Shown here one piece after another: positions 1-5,579 of a DNA stretch of 5,579 nt; positions within the stretch are counted from its first letter, which is position 1; each line of letters opens with the position of its first letter. Position numbers and translations under genes: made by a program. Source of the stretch: Methylococcaceae bacterium (GTDB lineage Bacteria > Pseudomonadota > Gammaproteobacteria > Methylococcales > Methylomonadaceae); assembly GCA_009925045.1 (NCBI GenBank), contig RFQK01000111.1, positions 1 to 5,579 of the forward strand. Reading direction: 5' to 3'. The notes beneath the pieces are model-generated. The model saw only the letters and a list, made by a program, of their open reading frames with translations. It did not search any database and had not been told where the DNA came from.

Positions 1-1584
1 AACATCTGCCTTCAGCTCACTCAGTTCATAAAGTCTCACCGACTCGACATCTTGAAGACCCGCTTCATCCAAGGCAGATATAAATTCATCAAGATCTGCT
101 GCATCCGAGGAAGTCCAGTCACGCAATGCCTCTCCTGTCAGAGGTTGTCCGTCTCTCAAAATTGCTCTGCCGGTTTCAAATAAAGAATGGATAACAAATG
201 TGATCCATTGGTCTTTTGGCACTTGTTGTTGAACGCATCTCAACAGTATCCATTCGGTATCACTAATCGACAAAGCTGTCCCTGCTTTTGGTAGACAAAG
301 ATGCTTATAAGGCGCGCCATGAGAGATTGCAGTCGACAAAACTTTATTTAAACGTGGACCATTTGAAGTTAAACATTCGTCTGTTGCCACGCCAGGCATC
401 AACCAACCACCCTGCATTAATAAACTCACTGCCTGAATTGCTGCCTGACGTTGAGTTGGATCAGGATTGTTTTTCAAGACATCAGAAAGCATAGTACCAT
501 TCTCAGATGTTGAAAATAATCCGAGTATTCGGCCAAAGGTTTCTGGATCACTATTTAATAAAACTGAACTACCGGTAATGAGGTAAGGATCGCCAAAGGC
601 GGGAATTTGAACTAACGGGTTACGTATAAAACGAAACTGATCAATCAGATTTTTCTGCAAGCCGGGCCATAATTTATTCACACCTTTAACAAATAAATCC
701 CGACGGAATGACTGATTAACCGCGTAATCCCGAAGTTGCTCTCTAAGCAATAGCGTTTTTTGCTCTTTGAGCAATTTTTGAACACCATCTGCCAACAAAT
801 TATAGAAAATATCGGATAAGGTTGCGGTACCTAAATGGTTAAGTTTGCAGCCGCTCAATGCCTCATACATGTCACTGAAGTACATCGGTTGCCAGAACTC
901 ATTATTATATTCTTGCTGCAAATATGCCGGATCTTGCTTTTTAATTAACTCCAACCTTCTTAATAAACCAGGTTGGTCAGCAAAAAGACTATTATCAGCC
1001 TGAACTAACTGTTCGAAAATAGCTTGGGCACGTAATAAAGCCGTTTGACCATCTGCGCCGTCACGCTGTAAGAAAACTAAATGCTGTAAAGGGGATGTGC
1101 CTAACCATCCGGGCAAGGTGTTGTAACTGTTATAAAAGACCCCTCCTGGGCCTAAGACATGACTTATAAATTTAAATAACGCCGTTCTGACAACCGGAGA
1201 AATCCAGGTTGTGATGCCATGACAAACCACATAATCAAAACCTTGCTGAAGCACTGAATAATCATGAGCATTTTCTGCCAGATCAATAAAGTCGGCTTCT
1301 AAGAAAGTGACATTCGTTAATCCTGCCTCGCGGGCAATACGCTTCGCATGTGCAATATGCTCAGGCATAAAATCAATGCCAACAAATTCACTATCTGGAT
1401 ATGCAGCAGCAGCGAATAATAAACTCATCCCCTGTCCACAACCTGCATCAAGATAACGAAACTGTTTGATGGGGGTTAAGTGACCTTGAAGTAATGCTGC
1501 CCAATACAAACGGCTTGGCATAAGCTCGGGATAATAACCATAAACATACCCACTGTTTGCAAAGTAACCATGTTTCCAGTCCAT
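1..1584 (-). CDS. SAM-dependent methyltransferase with PKMT-type regulatory domain (3' end outside window)
   Basis: This frame starts at an ATG and stays open for 528 codons to the window edge, so the stop codon lies outside. The N-terminal third is a class I methyltransferase fold. Motif I is YLDAGCGQG (residues 44-52), followed by the acidic residue of GIDFMPEHI (D71), VTFLEADF (92-99) and CHGITTWISP (121-130). The SYNTLPGW motif at 153-160 and a middle region resembling the methyltransferase regulatory domain (PF10119, about 215-305) are hallmarks of the family that includes Rickettsia PKMT1 and PKMT2, which methylate lysines of the outer-membrane protein OmpB. The C-terminal part (about 385-528) resembles the helical, winged-helix-like tail of these enzymes. 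Family members are usually about 500-550 residues, so little should be missing. The start is preceded by GGGGAAAG at a suitable distance. The gene lies 52 nt after the metalloprotease on the same strand. Methyltransferase activity is well supported; a lysine or surface-protein substrate is inferred from the family. Confidence 0.85.
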   Translation of the reverse strand, partial: MDWKHGYFANSGYVYGYYPELMPSRLYWAALLQGHLTPIKQFRYLDAGCGQGMSLLFAAAAYPDSEFVGIDFMPEHIAHAKRIAREAGLTNVTFLEADFIDLAENAHDYSVLQQGFDYVVCHGITTWISPVVRTALFKFISHVLGPGGVFYNSYNTLPGWLGTSPLQHLVFLQRDGADGQTALLRAQAIFEQLVQADNSLFADQPGLLRRLELIKKQDPAYLQQEYNNEFWQPMYFSDMYEALSGCKLNHLGTATLSDIFYNLLADGVQKLLKEQKTLLLREQLRDYAVNQSFRRDLFVKGVNKLWPGLQKNLIDQFRFIRNPLVQIPAFGDPYLITGSSVLLNSDPETFGRILGLFSTSENGTMLSDVLKNNPDPTQRQAAIQAVSLLMQGGWLMPGVATDECLTSNGPRLNKVLSTAISHGAPYKHLCLPKAGTALSISDTEWILLRCVQQQVPKDQWITFVIHSLFETGRAILRDGQPLTGEALRDWTSSDAADLDEFISALDEAGLQDVESVRLYELSELKADV

Positions 1585-1588
1585 TAAA

Positions 1589-1596
1589 CTTTCCCC
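1589..1596 (-). promoter_or_regulatory. Ribosome binding site of the methyltransferase gene
   Basis: Read on the minus strand this is GGGGAAAG, and the GGGGA core lies about 8 nt before the ATG at 1584. It is a purine-rich Shine-Dalgarno-like site that supports this start over the next in-frame ATG (residue 22). The 52-nt gap to the metalloprotease stop (1585-1636) shows short palindromes such as GCTTAAGC (1624-1631) but no stem followed by a T-run, so read-through from the metalloprotease gene is likely. Confidence 0.5.
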
Positions 1597-1636
1597 AAAA
1601 CGAATTTAAGAGCTCTAATTGTTGCTTAAGCTATAC

Positions 1637-3178
1637 TCATGCTGACAAAGAATTGGGTACACCGACAATGCTAAGTCCCAAATCCTGGAGCATAGCGACA
1701 TCTAAAGATGAAATGGTTCTGACTTCGCCTTTACCAATTGCATCACTCATTAAATCATTTGCAACTGCTACGTGATAATAGGACGATCCAGAACCTGCTG
1801 AATCAGGTTCAAGCGGAACGGCGGTGTTTCCAAAAGCGGATTTAGCATATGCCCCCACAAATACCGGAGAACCATTGATGTTTGATACCAAGGCATCAAA
1901 GGGTGTTTTAGCAGAACCCTGACCTTGATCAAGATTGCCCGTAAAGGCTAACCCATGCAAAATTTCATGGGTTAATACACTGGTCAAATTGTATTTATCC
2001 GACTCAGGAGCATTACTAAAAGACATTTGATTAAGCATTGCGAGATTGATATAGAGACTAGCATCCGCCGTGTTTGGACTACTTTCAATACCAGTAGCTG
2101 AATCTGCAAGAAACTTTGTTGTTTGTGTCACTCCATTAGCCGCAGTTGTGCCAACCATCGTTGCACTCGTTTCTGCCAGTATTTTTGGATTTGTTTTTTC
2201 GGTGAAAACATCAAGATTAAATACAACTTTGGAGCTAATATATTGACCAATGTTATCTAAGGCGGTTTTAATATTAGCTTCCACATTCGCTAAATTGCTA
2301 CCTAAATTGGCATGACTGAAATCAACCGCATATTTAAGGTTTGTGCCGCCAGATATCGTTGTGGAAGGCGTTTGTATTGTGGGGTCAACCAAATTCACCC
2401 CCCAACTGCGCCCAGTCCAACCACCATCCGATATAAGGCTGTAATCCCAGACAGCAGTGATCGTTTTATCAGAAAAATGCAGTTGTGTACCATCTGAAGC
2501 AGTATTAACAAAAATTCCTGCGATATTACTGCCTGAGGTTTTATTACTGACAAGAACAGTATTACCAACAACCCGATATGCATAATCAGTCGATTGACCA
2601 CTAAATACTACGTTTTCAATTGAACTCGCAACTTGAATACCGGATACGTCTTTTTGAATGGTAATGCTTTCTGTTCCAGCATTACCGTAAACGCTCAGCT
2701 TATTGACGTTAACGACATAATTTTGATTTTTGTCCAACAAAATTTCTGATAAGTTGAAAGCAGCCTTGCCTGAATTATCAATCGTCAAGAAACCAGATGC
2801 ATTGGAAAAATTGAGCAATTCTCTATGATTGGCTAGCACAGCAAGTGAAACGATAGTTGATCCGGATAGCGTATTAACAACTACATTACTTTCTGAAAAA
2901 TTTAGCAATGCTGGATCATAAGCCACGTTGGTAAGCGTCACAGACTCGACAGCATTATCGATTTTTATATTTGTCACATTAGGCGAAACGACTACCGATT
3001 CAGCCCCCTGATTACCATGAATACTCAAGCCATTGGTTTTAGCAACATAAGTCAGCCCTTGGCCCATACTCACATCATTGCCGGAAACAGAATTGCTCGA
3101 AAAAGTTCTTTTATAGCCAAAAGGAATGAACCAGTTAAACATTGAATTTAAATCTGAATAAAAATTCTGAACTTTCAT
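1637..3178 (-). CDS. Predicted zinc metalloprotease with duplicated beta-repeat module
   Basis: Counting from the ATG at 3178, the protein has 513 residues. The N-terminal half carries two diverged copies of a module of about 100 residues (43-146 and 153-251). Each has the pattern LS..GN.G.ES, then V......E.V, then a FS-containing strand. Such modules resemble those in repeat-rich surface or type I-secreted proteins. The C-terminal half (from about 280) looks like the catalytic domain, with HEILHGLAF at 404-412. H404 and H408 would bind zinc and E405 would be the catalytic base. Downstream SSYYHVAVANDLMS (465-478) offers H469 as a third ligand, and the end carries SLDVAMLQDLGLSI (492-505), a tail often seen in such proteases. 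There is no hydrophobic Sec signal peptide, so export, if any, may use a C-terminal signal. An alternative TTG start at 3190 adds four residues, but the ATG has GGA 7 nt upstream and is preferred. Zinc protease is a firm family inference; the substrate is unknown. Confidence 0.72.
   Translation of the reverse strand: MKVQNFYSDLNSMFNWFIPFGYKRTFSSNSVSGNDVSMGQGLTYVAKTNGLSIHGNQGAESVVVSPNVTNIKIDNAVESVTLTNVAYDPALLNFSESNVVVNTLSGSTIVSLAVLANHRELLNFSNASGFLTIDNSGKAAFNLSEILLDKNQNYVVNVNKLSVYGNAGTESITIQKDVSGIQVASSIENVVFSGQSTDYAYRVVGNTVLVSNKTSGSNIAGIFVNTASDGTQLHFSDKTITAVWDYSLISDGGWTGRSWGVNLVDPTIQTPSTTISGGTNLKYAVDFSHANLGSNLANVEANIKTALDNIGQYISSKVVFNLDVFTEKTNPKILAETSATMVGTTAANGVTQTTKFLADSATGIESSPNTADASLYINLAMLNQMSFSNAPESDKYNLTSVLTHEILHGLAFTGNLDQGQGSAKTPFDALVSNINGSPVFVGAYAKSAFGNTAVPLEPDSAGSGSSYYHVAVANDLMSDAIGKGEVRTISSLDVAMLQDLGLSIVGVPNSLSA
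2426..2722 (-). repeat. Beta-repeat module, copy B, in the metalloprotease
   Basis: This encodes residues about 153-251. Its landmarks are KLSVYGNAGTESITI, IENVVF, STDYAYRVVGNTVLV, SGSNIAGIFV and TQLHFSDKTITAVWD, matching copy A in order and spacing. The GN.G.E...I / V....E.V.F / DY.....GN...V / DGTQL.FS pattern resembles modules I know from large repeat-bearing exported proteins of Gram-negative bacteria. That resemblance is from memory of the pattern, not from a search. Confidence 0.6.
2741..3052 (-). repeat. Beta-repeat module, copy A, in the metalloprotease
   Basis: This encodes residues about 43-146. Its landmarks are GLSIHGNQGAESVVV, VESVTL, NVVVN, SGSTIVSLAV and LLNFSNASGFLTIDNS. Each has a counterpart in the same order in copy B. 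Similarity is visible in protein but not at the nucleotide level, which points to an old duplication. The boundaries are approximate. Confidence 0.6.
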
Positions 3179-3209
3179 AATAGCATCCAATTTTTTGATT
3201 ACTGACTAA

Positions 3210-3224
3210 GACACACGATGTGTC
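3210..3224. repeat. Perfect 6-bp inverted repeat before the metalloprotease
   Basis: The sequence reads GACACA, then CGA, then TGTGTC, a perfect stem with a 3-nt loop. It ends 31 nt before the preferred ATG of the metalloprotease. It lacks a T-run on either side, so it is not a normal intrinsic terminator. It could be a leader hairpin or a small operator. Confidence 0.5.
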
Positions 3225-3349
3225 CCTTAAGATTCACCTAGCTTTGCTAATCAAACAATGAGCCTAGATTTGACGATATTACATTTTGCTCATTTCAAAA
3301 ACTAAACTTGATTTTACTACTGAAAGCACATTTTGGTGAAGGCTTTATC

Positions 3350-3372
3350 CTTGATTGTCTGGCAAAATCAAG
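3350..3372. repeat. Perfect 7-bp inverted repeat CTTGATT / AATCAAG
   Basis: Two arms (3350-3356 and 3366-3372) pair perfectly around a 9-nt spacer. A third copy of CTTGATT stands alone at 3307-3313, and near-copies CTTGAAT appear at 3380-3386 and 3417-3423. The stem is AT-rich and weak as an RNA hairpin, so a protein-binding site is as plausible as an RNA structure. Chance is not excluded in such AT-rich sequence. Confidence 0.4.
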
Positions 3373-3398
3373 CTTATGACTTGAATAAAAATGAATTT

Positions 3399-3416
3399 CA
3401 AACTCTAGTTTACGAA
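3399..3416. promoter_or_regulatory. Candidate shared operator, copy 2 (after the esterase, upstream of the metalloprotease)
   Basis: The sequence CAAACTCTAGTTTACGAA matches the element at 5150-5167 in 15 of 18 positions and contains the palindrome AAACT-2 nt-AGTTT. Read on the minus strand, TGTCA (3427-3431) and ATTC lie just upstream, as they do in the other copy. It sits 32 nt after the esterase stop and more than 200 nt before the metalloprotease start. The role is inferred only from the repetition and the intergenic placement. Confidence 0.35.
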
Positions 3417-3447
3417 CTTGAATCAGTGACAGACTGAACAATAAAGA

Positions 3448-4182
3448 TTAAAGATAGATTGGTGCCATTCGCCGCCAAGCTGATTTATGATGTGCACGCC
3501 CTTCCCATTCAACATATTGATGCGCCACCTCTTTGGCATGCAGTAAGCGACTAAACTCCCGGTTATTCTCCAAAAACGGATCCTGATTACCAATAACCAA
3601 TGTAATATCCATTTTTCTTAAGGCCTCCAAATGCAGACCGCTGGGAAGATTCGGCAGGAAATGACTAGGCGTATGAAAATAAATGGTTTCATCATAATAA
3701 CCATCAAACAGATTGCGGAAACTTTCAACTTGCAAACTCAGATCAAAGCGACCGGAGAAAGCAACCAATTTCTGAAATTGTTCAGGATGACGCAAGGCAA
3801 TATTGGTGGCGTGAAAAGCCCCCAGACTACAACCATGGGCAATTAAACAGGGATGAGGATTCAATCGCTGCATAAATGGCAAAACCTCATGCAGGATATA
3901 TTCTTCAAACCGTATATGATGCCGAATACGCTCATGCGGCTCGCGCCAGAAACAGTACAAGGATTCATGATCTACACTGTCGACACAAAACAATTGTAAA
4001 TATCCAGCCTCAATTTTAGAGCGTAAACTCTCGACTACCCCCATATTCTCATATTCGTAGAACCGTCCATCGCGTGTCGGGAATATCAAGACTTTGGCAC
4101 CAGCATGACCAAACACCAGTAATTCCATTTTCCGATCGAGAGCGACACTTTGCCAATGATGATATTCGCGATTCATACTCAT
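3448..4182 (-). CDS. Alpha/beta-hydrolase esterase, COG4947/esterase-D type
   Basis: The 244 residues match the usual length of this family. The opening FPTRDGRFYEYENMGVVE (34-51) and FCVDSVDHES (65-74) are typical of COG4947-type esterases, related to the putative esterase family PF00756. The nucleophile elbow is GCSLG (117-121) with S119, followed by NIALRHPEQF. The probable acid is D201 in GNQDPF, and the probable histidine is H231 in GRAHHKSAW. Family members usually read HDW at that last site, so the residues after the catalytic His are unusual here. The start overlaps the preceding hydrolase stop as ATGA, and no strong ribosome binding site is seen, so translation is probably coupled to the upstream gene. 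A second ATG two codons in (4176) is also possible. No signal peptide is visible, so the enzyme is probably cytoplasmic. Ester hydrolysis is likely; the natural substrate is unknown. Confidence 0.77.
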   Translation of the reverse strand: MSMNREYHHWQSVALDRKMELLVFGHAGAKVLIFPTRDGRFYEYENMGVVESLRSKIEAGYLQLFCVDSVDHESLYCFWREPHERIRHHIRFEEYILHEVLPFMQRLNPHPCLIAHGCSLGAFHATNIALRHPEQFQKLVAFSGRFDLSLQVESFRNLFDGYYDETIYFHTPSHFLPNLPSGLHLEALRKMDITLVIGNQDPFLENNREFSRLLHAKEVAHQYVEWEGRAHHKSAWRRMAPIYL

Positions 4183-5129
4183 TCGAAACTAAAAAAATCC
4201 TTTAATTCATCAAGTAAACAATCATCTTGGGTTTCCTGTTCCGGATAAGCAAAATGCCCAGCATCCATCAGAAACAGTTGTTTGGGGCCACTCCAGGCAT
4301 TGTAAATCGCAAATTGCCCAGGTGGTGCGACATACGGGTCAAACTTTGCTAGGGCAAACAAAGCGGGCTGTTTTGCAAAGCGGGCTGATAGCGCTGCATC
4401 AAAATACCTGAGCGTCTCTATGACATCTGGCTGATGTTGGACACAACTCTGCACGGCATATGCGCTTCCTGCAGTGGCTAATTGCAATCGTAAGGGCTGA
4501 TGACCAAAAGTCGGCACATTAAAATGAGCTTTTACGATTCGATCATCCCAACTAACCGCTAATGCACCGACTCCACCACCGAAGCTAATTCCCAAATAGC
4601 CAATTCGTCCACTTATTTCAGGATACAACTGTAACAAAACACTGACCGATAGCCAGAGATCATCGACACAACCACCAATAATATAGTGATCCCGATGTTC
4701 AATACCGGATAACACATGCTGCTCTGGTTGTGCCGAAACCGATTGGCACACACTTCGACCCAAACCCCGAAAACAGGGAAATAACAACGCCGCGTCAGAA
4801 AAAGGTAAATGCCAATCGGGCTCTTCACGTCCACCATAGCCATGACCCACTACAAAACCACGCTTAACCTTGCCGTGCGCTGGAACTAATAACCACCCTT
4901 TGATCAAAAATCCTTCAGAACTTGGATATTCAATCTCATAGACTCGATACGGCTCTCTTTCATCAAGCAAGCGCAGAACAGGCAAGACTGGTAAGGCCAA
5001 AGCTAACTGGTAGCGTGTTTGCCAGAATTCGGCATAATCAAGCGGACATGCCGGCGCAGAAACAGCCAGCAGGTCATTAAGACTATAGCCATAATTAGGA
5101 TCAAACGCATAGCCATGATTGCCAAACAT
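4179..5129 (-). CDS. Acetyl xylan esterase / cephalosporin-C deacetylase-like hydrolase
   Basis: This 316-residue protein follows the acetyl xylan esterase (AXE1, PF05448) pattern throughout. HGYGG (96-100) forms the oxyanion-hole region, and FRGLGRS (120-126) matches the usual RGQG segment. HVLSGIEHRDHY (138-149) matches the conserved HVxxGI..pddYY stretch. The nucleophile elbow is GISFGGG (180-186) with S182. The remaining triad residues are probably D264 in AKFDPYVAPP and H292 in DAGHFAYP. ETLRYFDA (238-245) and AYNALxGPK-like YNAWSGPK (276-283) are also typical. The family deacetylates xylo-oligosaccharides, cephalosporin C and other small acetyl esters. No signal peptide is evident, so it should act in the cytoplasm on imported or internal substrates. 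A good Shine-Dalgarno site fixes the start. It overlaps the next hydrolase by 4 nt. The fold and triad are well supported; the substrate is not. Confidence 0.78.
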   Translation of the reverse strand: MFGNHGYAFDPNYGYSLNDLLAVSAPACPLDYAEFWQTRYQLALALPVLPVLRLLDEREPYRVYEIEYPSSEGFLIKGWLLVPAHGKVKRGFVVGHGYGGREEPDWHLPFSDAALLFPCFRGLGRSVCQSVSAQPEQHVLSGIEHRDHYIIGGCVDDLWLSVSVLLQLYPEISGRIGYLGISFGGGVGALAVSWDDRIVKAHFNVPTFGHQPLRLQLATAGSAYAVQSCVQHQPDVIETLRYFDAALSARFAKQPALFALAKFDPYVAPPGQFAIYNAWSGPKQLFLMDAGHFAYPEQETQDDCLLDELKDFFSFE

Positions 5130-5134
5130 ACTGA

Positions 5135-5144
5135 CCCTTACCTC
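5135..5144 (-). promoter_or_regulatory. Ribosome binding site of the acetyl-esterase-like gene
   Basis: Read on the minus strand this is GAGGTAAGGG, ending 5 nt before the ATG at 5129. It is the strongest Shine-Dalgarno site in the window and settles the start of this gene. It should also drive the overlapping downstream hydrolase by coupling. Confidence 0.6.
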
Positions 5145-5149
5145 TAGAA

Positions 5150-5167
5150 CAAACTAAAGTTTACAAA
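5150..5167. promoter_or_regulatory. Candidate shared operator, copy 1 (before the hydrolase pair)
   Basis: CAAACTAAAGTTTACAAA contains the palindrome AAACT-2 nt-AGTTT and matches the element at 3399-3416 in 15 of 18 positions. It covers the possible -10 box of the hydrolase pair, where a repressor would be expected to bind. The regulatory role is inferred. Confidence 0.35.
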
Positions 5168-5180
5168 GCGAATATGACAA
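5153..5180 (-). promoter_or_regulatory. Possible sigma-70 promoter of the hydrolase pair
   Basis: On the minus strand, TTGTCA (5175-5180, five of six matches to the -35 consensus) is followed after 16 nt by TTTAGT (5153-5158, four of six matches to -10). A transcript would begin near 5146, just before the ribosome binding site. The -10 box is weak, and read-through from the 120-residue gene upstream is an alternative. Confidence 0.3.
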
Positions 5181-5216
5181 TTCCCTGAAACCCTTTGCCA
5201 ATTTGCAGTGCGAACT

Positions 5217-5579
5217 TTAATTGGCATTGACTAACTCTTTGATTGCAGCCACTGCATTGCACTGCTGTATCACTTGATCAAGTTCAGACTGGTTTAAACG
5301 ATGACGAACATCAAGTTTATTATCAAATACAAACGCCTGATATTCTTTCTGAGCAAAGGTCACTTGCTGACATTTCTTGAACGGCGAATTCTCAAACGGT
5401 AATTCGGTGCTTTTAATATCCAGCATCGGCATACCTTCAGAACTTGGGGCATAAATCAAAAACTCACCCTGAATCGCTAAAATAGCTCGATATTGCCCAG
5501 ATTGGGTAAAGTATAAATATCCTGATTCGATACTTTCGAGACTAATCCCTGATTTTTTGGTCTTTTTAGTTTTTTTCAT
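5217..5579 (-). CDS. Uncharacterised 120-residue protein
   Basis: I do not recognise this protein. It opens with a strongly basic stretch, MKKTKKTKKSG, and then appears to alternate beta strands (GYLYFTQSGQYRAILAI, GEFLIYAP, KEYQAFVF), ending in an amphipathic helix rich in Q and A (about 97-117). No transmembrane segment or signal peptide is visible, and there are two cysteines (70 and 107). A small beta-sheet protein, perhaps nucleic-acid-binding through the basic tail, is possible but unproven. The ATG is the last codon of the window, so upstream sequence, the ribosome binding site and a longer N-terminus cannot be judged. It lies 87 nt before the hydrolase pair on the same strand and may or may not share its transcript. 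Continuous frame, plausible composition and the tight spacing argue that it is a real gene. Confidence 0.6.
   Translation of the reverse strand: MKKTKKTKKSGISLESIESGYLYFTQSGQYRAILAIQGEFLIYAPSSEGMPMLDIKSTELPFENSPFKKCQQVTFAQKEYQAFVFDNKLDVRHRLNQSELDQVIQQCNAVAAIKELVNAN

Larger units (their letters stand above)
3179..3447. other. Non-coding gap between the esterase and metalloprotease genes
   Basis: This AT-rich stretch holds no credible open frame on either strand. It contains an AAACTCTAGTTT palindrome (3400-3411), a 7-bp inverted repeat (3350-3356 with 3366-3372), a further CTTGATT copy (3307-3313) and a 6-bp hairpin close to the metalloprotease start (3210-3224). No stem followed by a T-run marks a clear terminator for the esterase gene. 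If the metalloprotease is transcribed from the palindrome end, its leader would be roughly 200 nt long. Confidence 0.6.

Noticed and set aside
288..494. Plus-strand open frame of 68 codons
   Set aside because: It is antisense to the methyltransferase, whose frame is continuous across it and has recognisable motifs.
1624..1631. GCTTAAGC palindrome between the metalloprotease and methyltransferase
   Set aside because: It is a short self-complementary 8-mer with no loop or T-run, so it does not support a terminator.
1557..1775. Plus-strand open frame of 72 codons across the metalloprotease end and the methyltransferase start
   Set aside because: It lies antisense to two well-supported genes, has no ribosome binding site and no family resemblance.
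3270..3300. TTGACG on the plus strand resembling a -35 box
   Set aside because: No acceptable -10 box lies 16-18 nt downstream and no plus-strand gene follows.
4613..4843. Minus-strand 76-codon frame inside the acetyl-esterase-like gene
   Set aside because: It is in another frame of a gene whose catalytic motifs are clear on both sides of it.
4912..5447. Identical 14-nt stretch CCTTCAGAACTTGG at 4912-4925 and 5434-5447
   Set aside because: Both copies encode PSSEG in the same sense inside different genes; the flanks do not match, so chance and shared codon choice explain it.
5545..5579. A-rich runs at the start of the 120-residue gene as a frameshift or slippage site
   Set aside because: The frame is continuous and the runs simply encode lysines; no alternative frame of interest follows.

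Overview
The window is a compact bacterial region in which every gene I can support lies on the minus strand and reads from high to low coordinates. It has moderate to low GC (about 40-45% by eye), Shine-Dalgarno sites before several genes, and protein families common in Gram-negative bacteria. A gammaproteobacterium is the most likely source, but nothing here fixes the genus.

In order of transcription, the window opens with a 120-residue protein of unknown function (5217-5579), whose ATG is the last codon of the window. After an 87-nt gap with a possible promoter and a good ribosome binding site come two serine alpha/beta hydrolases that overlap by ATGA. The first (4179-5129) is an acetyl xylan esterase / cephalosporin-C deacetylase-like enzyme. 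The second (3448-4182) is an unrelated COG4947/esterase-D-type hydrolase. They look like a translationally coupled pair.

A non-coding stretch of about 270 nt (3179-3447) follows. It is AT-rich and holds two small perfect inverted repeats. It also holds a copy of an imperfect palindrome that occurs in the gap before the hydrolase pair. Beyond it is a predicted zinc metalloprotease of about 513 residues (1637-3178). This protein has two diverged copies of a beta-rich repeat module in its N-terminal half, an HEILHGLAF metal-binding site in its C-terminal half, and no visible Sec signal peptide.

Fifty-two bases further on is a long open frame that runs off the left edge (1-1584, 528 codons with no stop). 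It encodes a SAM-dependent methyltransferase with the SYNTLPGW motif and regulatory domain typical of the Rickettsia surface-protein lysine methyltransferases (PKMT1/PKMT2).

The most interesting reading is that the last two genes form a unit: a repeat-bearing, probably exported metalloprotease and a protein-lysine-methyltransferase-like enzyme that could modify it or another surface protein. This is inference from gene order and family resemblance. The two hydrolases suggest ester or acetyl removal from a sugar or small-molecule substrate, but the substrate cannot be read from the sequence. No RNA genes, CRISPR arrays, insertion sequences or attachment sites were seen.
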